8,688 nucleotides of DNA from Cellvibrionaceae bacterium (GTDB lineage Bacteria; Pseudomonadota; Gammaproteobacteria; Pseudomonadales; Cellvibrionaceae), in NCBI GenBank assembly GCA_030597965.1, contig JAUVQU010000095.1:1-8688 (forward strand), in the 5' to 3' direction. Below, in pieces: positions 1-6,255 of the stretch; position 1 is the first letter of the stretch; each line of letters begins with the position of its first letter. The notes beneath the pieces are model-generated. The model was not told where the DNA came from and did not search any database. It was given only the letters and a program-made list of their open reading frames with translations. The position numbers and the translations under genes are program-made.

Positions 1-581
1 CGACCCACATTGGCACCGCCGGTATAAAAAATATGGTCAAAGCGTTGCTCAAGTAGCTGGGTCGCCACTGTCACATCACCCTCAGTCACCACGAACGCAT
101 TGTCGTCCAGATACTGCGGCAAATACTCCGCCATCAAAGCAAACGATGCTGGCGACAGTTCAGACGGTTTCACAAGCACACAGTTACCGGCCGCCAGCGC
201 CGCAACAACAGGGGATAAACTGAGCTGTATGGGGTAATTCCACGCGCCAAACACCAATACAACACCCAGCGGCTCCGCCACGGTGTAACACTTGGCCGGC
301 ATAGAAGACAGAGGAGCTGAGACGCGTTTAGGCGCAGCCCAGCGTTTTAAGTGTTTAAGACTGTGGTCGATCTCAGCCAGGAGCGTGGCAATTTCACTGG
401 TATAGGCTTCCTGTGGTGCTTTATTGAGATCCGTCTTTAAAGCCTTAAAACATTCTGCTTCGCGCTCCACTAACATAAGGCGCAACTGCTGTAATTGATG
501 CCTGCGCCAGCTCAATGGACGGGTGACACCCGAACGAAAAACACGGCGCAAGTCTGCTGCCACTGTGCCCAAATTATTCAT
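1..581 (-). CDS. Aldehyde dehydrogenase, class 3 / coniferyl-aldehyde dehydrogenase type (N-terminal part)
   Basis: This is the first 193 residues of an NAD(P)-dependent aldehyde dehydrogenase that would oxidise an aldehyde to its acid; the gene runs off the left edge. The translation from the ATG at 581 shows the N-terminal helical region typical of ALDH3-type enzymes (FRSGVTRPLSWRRHQL, residues 15-30). The active-site loop FGAWNYP follows at 111-117, where N115 matches the conserved asparagine that stabilises the thiohemiacetal. Next come VLVKPSE (135-141), with the lysine that contacts the cofactor, and YTGGANVG (186-193), the start of the nucleotide-binding turn. The catalytic cysteine and glutamate lie outside the window. 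It starts 61 bp downstream of a GMC alcohol dehydrogenase on the same strand with no terminator between them, so co-transcription is likely and it probably oxidises the aldehyde made by that enzyme. The ribosome site before the ATG is weak. Substrate is unknown. Confidence 0.93.
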   Translation of the reverse strand, partial: MNNLGTVAADLRRVFRSGVTRPLSWRRHQLQQLRLMLVEREAECFKALKTDLNKAPQEAYTSEIATLLAEIDHSLKHLKRWAAPKRVSAPLSSMPAKCYTVAEPLGVVLVFGAWNYPIQLSLSPVVAALAAGNCVLVKPSELSPASFALMAEYLPQYLDDNAFVVTEGDVTVATQLLEQRFDHIFYTGGANVG

Positions 582-642
582 GCTTTTACCGTTTATTTAT
601 AAATTTTGTCGGAGGCTGCACGGGTAATTGATCAGCCCAAAC

Positions 643-2268
643 CTAAGTTTGGACATCGCCCAACAACAGGTCCGCCGCTCTGGCACCAATCATGACACAG
701 GAGGCACTGGTATTTCCGTGCAAAGGCAGTGGCATAACCGATGCGTCAGCTACCCGTAACCCTTTAACACCCTTCACCCGCAATTGCGGGTCGACTACCG
801 TATGTTCTGATTCGGGCGAACCCATACAACAGGTGCCACCATAGTGGTAATCATTTTCCACCTCCCGGCGAATATACGACTCTATATCACCGGGCTCGGT
901 AACCGCAGCGCCGGGGATAATCTCTTCACCTAACAGCCCTTCCCATTTGTCAGACGCGGCGATACGCCGACACAGATCCACACCGCGTATCAGCGGTTCG
1001 AAGTCTTCTTTTTCTGTCATAAAACCGAGATCAAATAGAGGCGACTCACTGGCATCGGTTGATTGAATTTTTACCGACCCACGACTTTTCTCGTTAAGCA
1101 GGCACAAGATAAAGGTAATACCGTGTTCATCACCAATGCCCTTTTCAATGCCGTTGGCAATCAGCGGCACCATCTGAATCTGCAAATCAGTTTCGTTCAA
1201 GCCCTCGATAGATTTTGTAAACATGTTGCCGTCGAAGTGATTCCAACTGCCCAGGCCTTTTTTGAAAAAGGTCCACTGAATTCCAATCCAGAGTTTTTTG
1301 AAAATACTCATGCCGCTCATGGTGATGGGCTTATTACATGGATACTGCAATTTCAGGGTCGGGTGGTCATGCAGGTTCTCCCCAACCGCCGCAAGCTCTC
1401 TGACAAGATCAACCCCCAGAGACTGCAGATGTGTGCGTTCACCAATACCGGAAAGCTGCAACAACTGCGGGGACCGCAGAGCACCCGCGCTCAGAACAAC
1501 CTCCCGTCTCGCCACAATATTGGCCGTAATACCATCACAGGTATAAAGCACACCGCTGGCCACAGGGGTGTCGCCGGACGTATCAAAGGTCACCTTCTGA
1601 ACTATGATCCCAGTCTTCACGGTTAAATTAGGGCGATCCATGACTGGCTTCAAAAAAGCCGTTGCCGTTGAGTGTCGCTTACCATCCTTAATAGTGGCTT
1701 GCGTCCAGCCCACACCTTCCGCTTCACCATCACAAAAATCTTCACGCGACTGGATACCCTGTTCATTAGCGGCGGCGGTATAGCTGTTAACCAGGCGAGC
1801 CGTTGCATACTTTTCAGGAACACTGGAAGCACTCAGTTCTCCACTGCCACCACGCTGAACATTTTCGCCATTGCTGTTAGTTTCGGTCGCTTTGAAATAA
1901 GGCAACACATCGGCATAGCTCCAACCGCTACAACCATGTTCATTGGCCCAGCAATCGTAATCTGCCGCGGTACCACGAATATGCAACATACCATTGACAC
2001 TGGATGAGCCACCCAGGGTTTTACCGGTGATAAGCGTCAGCTGACGATCATTAAGATTGGGTTGGGGGATGGTGGGTGTCTGCCAGTGGTAGCTGCCATT
2101 TTTAAACACTTCCAGCATGCCACCCGGCATATGGATCATGGGGAATTTATCCACCGGCCCCGCCTCAAGCAGCAACACGGATATTGAGCTATCGGCACTC
2201 AGGCGATTGGCCAGGGCACAACCGGCTGAGCCGGCGCCCACAATAATATAGTCGTATGCTGTTTCCAC
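643..2268 (-). CDS. GMC-family FAD-dependent alcohol dehydrogenase (paralogue 1)
   Basis: This GMC flavoprotein is similar to AlkJ and choline dehydrogenases and probably oxidises an alcohol to an aldehyde. Numbering from the GTG at 2268 (541 residues), it has the FAD-binding GAGSAG at 11-16 with the LLLEAG acidic residue behind it. The first GMC signature begins GKTLGGSSSVNGMLHIRG at 82, and the second is GALRSPQLLQLSGIG at 262-276. A C-terminal substrate domain ends with YHYGGTCCMG, where H475 fits the catalytic base, and HGNTSAS, where N519 fits its Asn partner. The start is inferred: the reading frame extends to a GTG at 2274, but that codon overlaps the GAGG that serves as Shine-Dalgarno 5 nt before the GTG at 2268. 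There is no signal peptide, so it is cytoplasmic or peripherally membrane bound. It is a close relative of the neighbouring gene at 2379-4004. The stop codon sits in the loop of a weak 6-bp hairpin (637-652) without a U-tract. Substrate is unknown. Confidence 0.94.
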   Translation of the reverse strand: METAYDYIIVGAGSAGCALANRLSADSSISVLLLEAGPVDKFPMIHMPGGMLEVFKNGSYHWQTPTIPQPNLNDRQLTLITGKTLGGSSSVNGMLHIRGTAADYDCWANEHGCSGWSYADVLPYFKATETNSNGENVQRGGSGELSASSVPEKYATARLVNSYTAAANEQGIQSREDFCDGEAEGVGWTQATIKDGKRHSTATAFLKPVMDRPNLTVKTGIIVQKVTFDTSGDTPVASGVLYTCDGITANIVARREVVLSAGALRSPQLLQLSGIGERTHLQSLGVDLVRELAAVGENLHDHPTLKLQYPCNKPITMSGMSIFKKLWIGIQWTFFKKGLGSWNHFDGNMFTKSIEGLNETDLQIQMVPLIANGIEKGIGDEHGITFILCLLNEKSRGSVKIQSTDASESPLFDLGFMTEKEDFEPLIRGVDLCRRIAASDKWEGLLGEEIIPGAAVTEPGDIESYIRREVENDYHYGGTCCMGSPESEHTVVDPQLRVKGVKGLRVADASVMPLPLHGNTSASCVMIGARAADLLLGDVQT

Positions 2269-2287
2269 TCTCACCTCGGAGTATTCA

Positions 2288-2325
2288 TCAAAGAAAAGGC
2301 TGTTATCAATAAAGATAACAGCCTT
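2288..2325 (-). terminator. Rho-independent terminator between the two GMC genes
   Basis: A perfect 12-bp stem, AAGGCTGTTATC (2296-2307) paired with GATAACAGCCTT (2314-2325), encloses a 6-nt loop. Read on the minus strand it is followed by a T-rich tail (TTCTTTG, reading as TTTTCTTT with the stem end). This is the classic intrinsic terminator layout, placed 54 bp past the stop of the upstream GMC gene. Only about 20 bp separate its tail from the start of the next GMC gene, which leaves little room for a separate promoter. Confidence 0.85.
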
Positions 2326-2341
2326 AGGGCGCGGATAAAAA

Positions 2342-2392
2342 TGATTAAGCGCTATCGGTGACTATGCGTTATCGGTGACTATGTGTTATCGG
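2342..2392 (-). repeat. Three tandem 17-bp units spanning the stop codon of the GMC gene
   Basis: On the minus strand the units are CCGATAACACATAGTCA (2392-2376), CCGATAACGCATAGTCA (2375-2359) and the more divergent CCGATAGCGCTTAATCA (2358-2342). Units 1 and 2 differ at one position; unit 3 differs from unit 2 at three. The TAG in unit 1 is the real stop codon of the GMC gene. Units 2 and 3 carry TAG and TAA at the same internal position (12-14). The period of 17 shifts the frame each time, so the three units together put a stop in all three frames. The unit resembles the repeats after pyk. Confidence 0.85.
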
Positions 2393-4004
2393 CTAGGATC
2401 ATATCCGCCGCCTTGGCACCAATCATGACGCACGCATGGTTAGTATTCCCGTGCATGGGCTCTGGCATGATGGAGGCATCCGCCACACGCAAGCCCTTCA
2501 CACCTTTCACGCGCAAATGTGAATCAACCACTGTCCGCGGATGCGCAGGATCACCCATACAACAGGTGCCGGCATAGTGATAATCGGTTTGAAGCGTCTG
2601 ACGAATAAACTCATCCAGCGCTTCATCACTTTCTGTATCCAGACCCGGTTTACGCTCACTCACCAAACGCCCGCCCCAGGCATCTGCTGCTGCCAATTTA
2701 CGCACAAAACGAGCCCCGCGTCTTACCGGTTCAAAATCCACCTCATTGGTCATATAGCCAAGATCAAAGTCAGGTTGATCTTGCATACTGACCGAGTTAA
2801 TTTTCACACTGCCACGGCTTTTCTCTGACAATAAACATACAAGGAAAGTAACCCCGTGCTCATCACAGAAACCTTCTTCGGGGGGCTCAGCAATAATCGG
2901 GATCATTTGAACTTGAATATCAGGTTCATCCAGCGTATCAAGCGTCCGGATAAACATATTGGCATCAAAGTGGTTCCAGCTTCCGTCACCTTTTTTAGCA
3001 AACAACCACTTCATACCAATCACCGCTTTTTGCATCAGGCCAATGCCGGCCATACTGATTGGTTCATTGAGGTTGTATTGAATTTTCAATTGCGGGTGAT
3101 CGTGAAGGTTTTCACCGACACCGGGCAGATCCGCCACTACTTTAACACCCACTTTCTCCAGCAGCTGACGATTGCCGATACCAGAAACCTGTAACAGCTG
3201 TGGAGATCGTAAAGCCCCGGCCGTGAGCACCACCTCTTTATTCGCCGAAACGGTAACGGTTTTGCCTTTGCGCTTATAGGTAACACCGGTGACTACCGGC
3301 ACATCACCGGAAGTATTAAAATGCACCTGTTGTGTTTGAGCCTGTGTCACCAGCGTCAGATTTTGACGCGACTTCAACACAGGGTGAATAAAGGCGCGAG
3401 CGGCACTGTGACGTTTGCCATTTTTAATACAGGCCTGAGTCCAGCCCACACCTTCGGCAATACCATCACAGAAATCGGCGCGGCGCGGCACGCCACTTTC
3501 AACCGCCGCTTCCTGAAACATATTGATCAACTTGCCAGACGGGAAATCCTCTTCACGGCTCATTACGTGCAATTCACCCTCTCCACCACGCTGATCGTTA
3601 GCACCATTTTTGTTGGTTTCTGTTGAGCGGAAATACGGTAGAACACCGGCATAATCCCAACCCTCACAGCCGTAATCGTGCGCCCAACGGTCATAGTCTT
3701 TTGCAGTACCACGAACATGCAGCATGGCATTGATACAGGACGAACCACCCAGTGATTTACCTGTGACAGTGGTTAACACTCTGTTATTCAGGGGGGGCTG
3801 AGGAACCGACGCCACATGCCACTGATGCAGGTTACGACTGAAGATTTCCAGCATGCCACCCGGCATATGGATCATAATATCCCTGTCCATTTTTCCCGCT
3901 TCCAGCAGCAGCACTTCGTTGGCCGGATCTGCACTCAAACGATTGGCCAGTGCACAACCGGCTGAACCGCCGCCCACAACAATGTAATCAAATTCAGTTT
4001 TCAT
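2379..4004 (-). CDS. GMC-family FAD-dependent alcohol dehydrogenase (paralogue 2)
   Basis: This 541-residue GMC oxidoreductase is predicted to oxidise an alcohol with FAD and pass electrons to the respiratory chain or a dye-like acceptor, as AlkJ-type enzymes do. It has GGGSAG at 11-16 for FAD binding, the first GMC signature from GKSLGGSSCINAMLHVRG at 82, and the second signature GALRSPQLLQVSGIG at 263-277. The catalytic pair is probably H476 in YHYAGTCCMG and N520 in HGNTNHA. It starts at an ATG preceded by a purine-rich AGAGAG. It is collinear with the gene at 643-2268 over its whole length, with about 70% identity by eye over the last 67 residues, so the two arose by duplication. It lies 34 bp after the TetR gene on the same strand and is probably co-transcribed with it. 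Its last codons and TAG stop form the first unit of a 17-bp repeat, and an intrinsic terminator follows. Substrate is unknown. Confidence 0.95.
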   Translation of the reverse strand: MKTEFDYIVVGGGSAGCALANRLSADPANEVLLLEAGKMDRDIMIHMPGGMLEIFSRNLHQWHVASVPQPPLNNRVLTTVTGKSLGGSSCINAMLHVRGTAKDYDRWAHDYGCEGWDYAGVLPYFRSTETNKNGANDQRGGEGELHVMSREEDFPSGKLINMFQEAAVESGVPRRADFCDGIAEGVGWTQACIKNGKRHSAARAFIHPVLKSRQNLTLVTQAQTQQVHFNTSGDVPVVTGVTYKRKGKTVTVSANKEVVLTAGALRSPQLLQVSGIGNRQLLEKVGVKVVADLPGVGENLHDHPQLKIQYNLNEPISMAGIGLMQKAVIGMKWLFAKKGDGSWNHFDANMFIRTLDTLDEPDIQVQMIPIIAEPPEEGFCDEHGVTFLVCLLSEKSRGSVKINSVSMQDQPDFDLGYMTNEVDFEPVRRGARFVRKLAAADAWGGRLVSERKPGLDTESDEALDEFIRQTLQTDYHYAGTCCMGDPAHPRTVVDSHLRVKGVKGLRVADASIMPEPMHGNTNHACVMIGAKAADMILADNT

Positions 4005-4038
4005 ATTTAGCTCTCTACCGTGTTCTTCTAATTACTGT

Positions 4039-4605
4039 TTATTTAACGATTGGCAGTAAATACTGCCGAATTAATTTTTCCACTTGCTCCGGCGGCTCTG
4101 GATTTACAATAAAGGAGTGGACCAAACGCCCCACCCAACCCAGTAATTCATCCAGTGTCCAGTCCTGACTCACTTCACCCGCACGCTGAGCGGCCGAGAA
4201 ATAATCACCCAATAAATCATGCAGGTGCTCCCTGATACGACCTGAAGACAGATAAATATCAGCGGTGGCCAATGCATTGGATCCGCCCAGTAAAGTCTGA
4301 AAGTGATCCATTTGTGGCCCGCGCCTCAACGAAAACAACACGCACTGAACAAGTAAATCTCGAAACGCCACACCCTCAGCCTCCACCAATAACAACTTCA
4401 TCTCTGCAAAAAACGGAGCCGCCTGATCTTCCACCACCGCCTGAATGATCGCTGTCTTATTGTCGAAGTATCGATAAATGGTGCGCCGGGAAACCCCTGC
4501 TTGCTGCGCTATCTGATCAATAGTAGTGGACTCAATAGTCGACTCACCAAAACAGAACTTAGCCGCCTCAATGATTCTTGCCGCACCCTGCCTGGGATTG
4601 TCCAT
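4039..4605 (-). CDS. TetR/AcrR-family transcriptional regulator
   Basis: This is a DNA-binding repressor of the TetR family. From the ATG at 4605 it has 188 residues, the usual family length. Its N-terminal helix-turn-helix reads RIIEAAKFCFG (10-20), then TIDQIAQQAGVSRRTIYRYF (28-47) and DNKTAII; the C-terminal half would bind a ligand that I cannot identify. The frame stays open to an ATG at 4731, but the 42 extra residues are not TetR-like and would cover the divergent promoter and the operator-like inverted repeat. The 4605 start has GGGGTGAT upstream, which matches the anti-Shine-Dalgarno with slightly long spacing. It precedes the GMC gene by 34 bp on the same strand and faces the crotonase gene, so it probably regulates itself, the alcohol dehydrogenases and the crotonase. 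The exact start is less certain than the family. Confidence 0.9.
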   Translation of the reverse strand: MDNPRQGAARIIEAAKFCFGESTIESTTIDQIAQQAGVSRRTIYRYFDNKTAIIQAVVEDQAAPFFAEMKLLLVEAEGVAFRDLLVQCVLFSLRRGPQMDHFQTLLGGSNALATADIYLSSGRIREHLHDLLGDYFSAAQRAGEVSQDWTLDELLGWVGRLVHSFIVNPEPPEQVEKLIRQYLLPIVK

Positions 4606-4701
4606 GCGCTGGCCATCACCCCAGCGCAGGGTTGAATTTCCAACTTTTGTGGTTTGGCTGCTAGAGTGCATCATCAATATCACTGTAATAATAAGAACGC
4701 C

Positions 4702-4734
4702 ACTATGACACACCACTAAAGTTTGTGCCATAGT
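4702..4734. promoter_or_regulatory. Candidate TetR operator: inverted repeat in the divergent promoter region
   Basis: ACTATGACACA (4702-4712) faces TGTGCCATAGT (4724-4734). The reverse complement of the right arm is ACTATGGCACA, so 10 of 11 positions match. The spacer is 11 bp and the half-site centres are 22 bp apart, about two helical turns. It ends 23 bp before the crotonase ATG and lies upstream of the probable TetR start, the right place for an autoregulatory operator. I could not define convincing -35/-10 pairs; AT-rich candidates (TAATAA at 4686 on the plus strand, TATTAT on the minus strand) lie just beside it. Confidence 0.5.
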
Positions 4735-4757
4735 CAGTTCTAAGGATTTTTATCCCA

Positions 4758-5543
4758 ATGACAGACAAGCCAGAACAAGCCCCCATCCTTACCGAGCAAA
4801 TCGGCTCCACAGGTATCATCCGCCTGAATCGGCCTCAAGCCTTCAACACCATGACGGAAGCGCTTAACCGGGAATTTCGTGAGGCCATTAAACGCTTTAG
4901 CGATGATTCAACCATTGCCGCCATTATTGTCACAGGCAGCGGCAAGGCCTTTTGCGCCGGGCTGGATTTAAAAGAACTGAAAGCCAATGCCAACCTGGCT
5001 GAAACAGCGGGTTATGGCCCGAACGCCCCCACTCTGAAAGCCATGAGCGACTGCCCCAAGCCTTTAATTGGCGCAATTAATGGCTTCGCCGTCACTGGCG
5101 GGCTGGAATTAGCACTAGGCCTCGATTTTCTCTACGCCGCCGAATCGGCAAAATTTGCAGATACCCACGCCAAGGTCGGGGTATTGCCTGGCTGGGGCAT
5201 GAGCCAAAAACTGCCGCGTATCATTGGTATTAATCGAGCGCGGGAACTGAGCCTGACCGGTCGCTATTTCAGCGCTCAGGAGGCTAAAGACTGGGGATTA
5301 GTCAACGAAGTACTCCCCGATGAGGAACTGATGCCCGCCGCATTGAACGCTGCAGAAAGAATTGCGGAGGGGATGCCGGATACCGTCGCACTGCTGAAAC
5401 AACAGATTAACAAAGGCTGGGAGATGTCACTGGCCGATGGCATGCAATACGAAATGAGTCTGAGCGAGCCCTACAACAACAAGATTGATTTTGATGTAAT
5501 GGAGGAACGTCTTGCCAAGCTGAAACAAAAAGCTCGCAGCTAG
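4758..5543 (+). CDS. Enoyl-CoA hydratase/isomerase (crotonase) family protein
   Basis: This 261-residue crotonase-fold protein would act on an acyl-CoA thioester. The oxyanion-hole segments are clear: GKAFCAGLDL (62-71) and INGFAVTGGLELAL (107-120). E117 matches the first catalytic glutamate of enoyl-CoA hydratases (rat E144). The second glutamate (rat E164, in the PEI segment) aligns with H137 in AKFADTHAKVGVLPGWG, so a standard two-glutamate hydration is doubtful. To my recollection, related FADTHA proteins occur among actinobacterial EchA-type paralogues of unclear activity. The ATG at 4758 has AAGGA at 4742-4746, spaced 11 nt. The gene is transcribed divergently from a TetR gene with a candidate operator between. 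The likely role is processing the acyl-CoA derived from the alcohol/aldehyde pathway opposite, which is inference. Its stop codon lies in a 6-bp inverted repeat. Confidence 0.93.
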   Translation: MTDKPEQAPILTEQIGSTGIIRLNRPQAFNTMTEALNREFREAIKRFSDDSTIAAIIVTGSGKAFCAGLDLKELKANANLAETAGYGPNAPTLKAMSDCPKPLIGAINGFAVTGGLELALGLDFLYAAESAKFADTHAKVGVLPGWGMSQKLPRIIGINRARELSLTGRYFSAQEAKDWGLVNEVLPDEELMPAALNAAERIAEGMPDTVALLKQQINKGWEMSLADGMQYEMSLSEPYNNKIDFDVMEERLAKLKQKARS

Positions 5544-5562
5544 TGTTTCTTGCGGTACTAGC
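5539..5562. repeat. Inverted repeat at the crotonase stop codon
   Basis: GCTAGT (5539-5544) is perfectly complementary to ACTAGC (5557-5562) across a 12-nt gap, and includes the crotonase TAG stop. There is no T-run after it on either strand, so it is not a good terminator. Its position 55 bp before the second TetR gene makes a binding site conceivable, but 6-bp arms are short enough to be chance. The rest of the gap 5544-5617 shows no clear promoter. Confidence 0.25.
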
Positions 5563-5617
5563 CGTGCCTCTGCGGGCGTGAAATAATGCCGCCTCATTTT
5601 CAAACTGAGCTGACAAA

Positions 5618-6232
5618 TTGCGCAAAGACACCATCGCAACCCGCAAACGCATTGTGGATACCGCCGAAAGACTTTTCGCCGAAAAAGGCGTTGAGGCTAC
5701 CAGCCTGCTCGATATTACCAAAACAGCCGAACAAAAAAATCGAAGCGCACTGCAATATCACTTCAAGAACAAAGAAGGCCTGCTGCATGCCGTACTCGAT
5801 AAACACTCCATAGATATTGCCAAGCGCCGCACCGCCATGCTCGACCAACTGGAAAAGAAAGGTAACTTCACGCTTTACGATTTGGTTGAGGCGCTGGTAG
5901 TGCCTTTGGCGCAGGAGATCGATAATGAAGATGGTGGCCGACACTTTCTAAAAATTCACGGGGAGCTGATGAGCACCCGGAAATATCGTGCGCTACGCGT
6001 AGAACGCCACCAGGATTTTAACGATATCCAACGCATGCAAGCCATGGGAGAAACTTTTGTCACGTTTGAGGACATCGATGAAATCAGCGCCAAAGGTATT
6101 TTAATTGGCTGCGTCCTGATTCATGGACTGGCCAATTATCTGCCCGCAAGGGACGTCATTCCTCGCGATATTTTTATTCGCACACTTAACCAAAGTATTG
6201 TTGACCTACTACTTCAACCCACACAGAACTAA
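5618..6232 (+). CDS. TetR/AcrR-family transcriptional regulator with TTG start
   Basis: This 204-residue TetR-type DNA-binding regulator opens with RKDTIATRKRIVDTAERLFA, continues with KGVEATSLLDITKTAE (23-38), and has the recognition helix and the family hallmark LQYHFKNKEGLL (45-56). The C-terminal half is helical and ligand-binding by family analogy; the inducer is unknown. An in-frame TGA lies 12 nt upstream at 5606-5608 and no ATG precedes the HTH, so the TTG at 5618 is the only start that keeps the domain whole. A weak GAG lies 8 nt before it. It follows the crotonase by 74 bp and precedes pyruvate kinase by only 23 bp on the same strand, so it may be co-transcribed with pyk. It is clearly different from the TetR at 4039-4605. 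Confidence 0.9.
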   Translation: MRKDTIATRKRIVDTAERLFAEKGVEATSLLDITKTAEQKNRSALQYHFKNKEGLLHAVLDKHSIDIAKRRTAMLDQLEKKGNFTLYDLVEALVVPLAQEIDNEDGGRHFLKIHGELMSTRKYRALRVERHQDFNDIQRMQAMGETFVTFEDIDEISAKGILIGCVLIHGLANYLPARDVIPRDIFIRTLNQSIVDLLLQPTQN

Positions 6233-6233
6233 C

Positions 6234-6249
6234 CGCCCGACGGAGGGCG
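6234..6249 (+). promoter_or_regulatory. Small hairpin overlapping the pyk Shine-Dalgarno
   Basis: CGCCC (6234-6238) can pair with GGGCG (6245-6249) around a GACGGA loop. The strong Shine-Dalgarno GGAGG of pyk (6242-6246, 9 nt before the ATG) lies half in the loop and half in the stem. A 5-bp GC stem could modestly limit ribosome access, or couple pyk translation to ribosomes finishing the TetR gene, whose stop is at 6230-6232. The Shine-Dalgarno is certain; the regulation is speculative. Confidence 0.4.
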
Positions 6250-6255
6250 ATCACC

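Noticed and set aside
637..652. Hairpin CCAAAC/GTTTGG around the stop codon of GMC paralogue 1 as a terminator
   Set aside because: The stem is only 6 bp and no T-run follows on the minus strand, so it would not separate the GMC gene from the ALDH gene.
1063..1626. Open plus-strand frame of 187 codons inside GMC paralogue 1
   Set aside because: It lies wholly antisense to a well-supported GMC gene and its translation shows no recognisable domain.
2269..2274. GTG at 2274 as start of GMC paralogue 1
   Set aside because: It overlaps the GAGG that serves as ribosome site for the GTG at 2268; family members begin only a few residues before the GxGxxG motif, which fits 2268.
2359..2383. TGACTATG in the GMC stop-codon repeat as a copy of the TetR operator half-site
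   Set aside because: An 8-base match also occurs in the right arm at 4728-4735, but it does not extend and there is no inverted partner, so chance is sufficient.
4606..4731. Longer N-terminus of the first TetR protein starting at the ATG at 4731
   Set aside because: The extra 42 residues are not TetR-like, no Shine-Dalgarno precedes that ATG, and the segment holds the divergent control region and inverted repeat.
5539..5562. Inverted repeat at the crotonase stop as a terminator
   Set aside because: The arms are 6 bp with a 12-nt loop and no T-tract; kept only as a weak inverted repeat.
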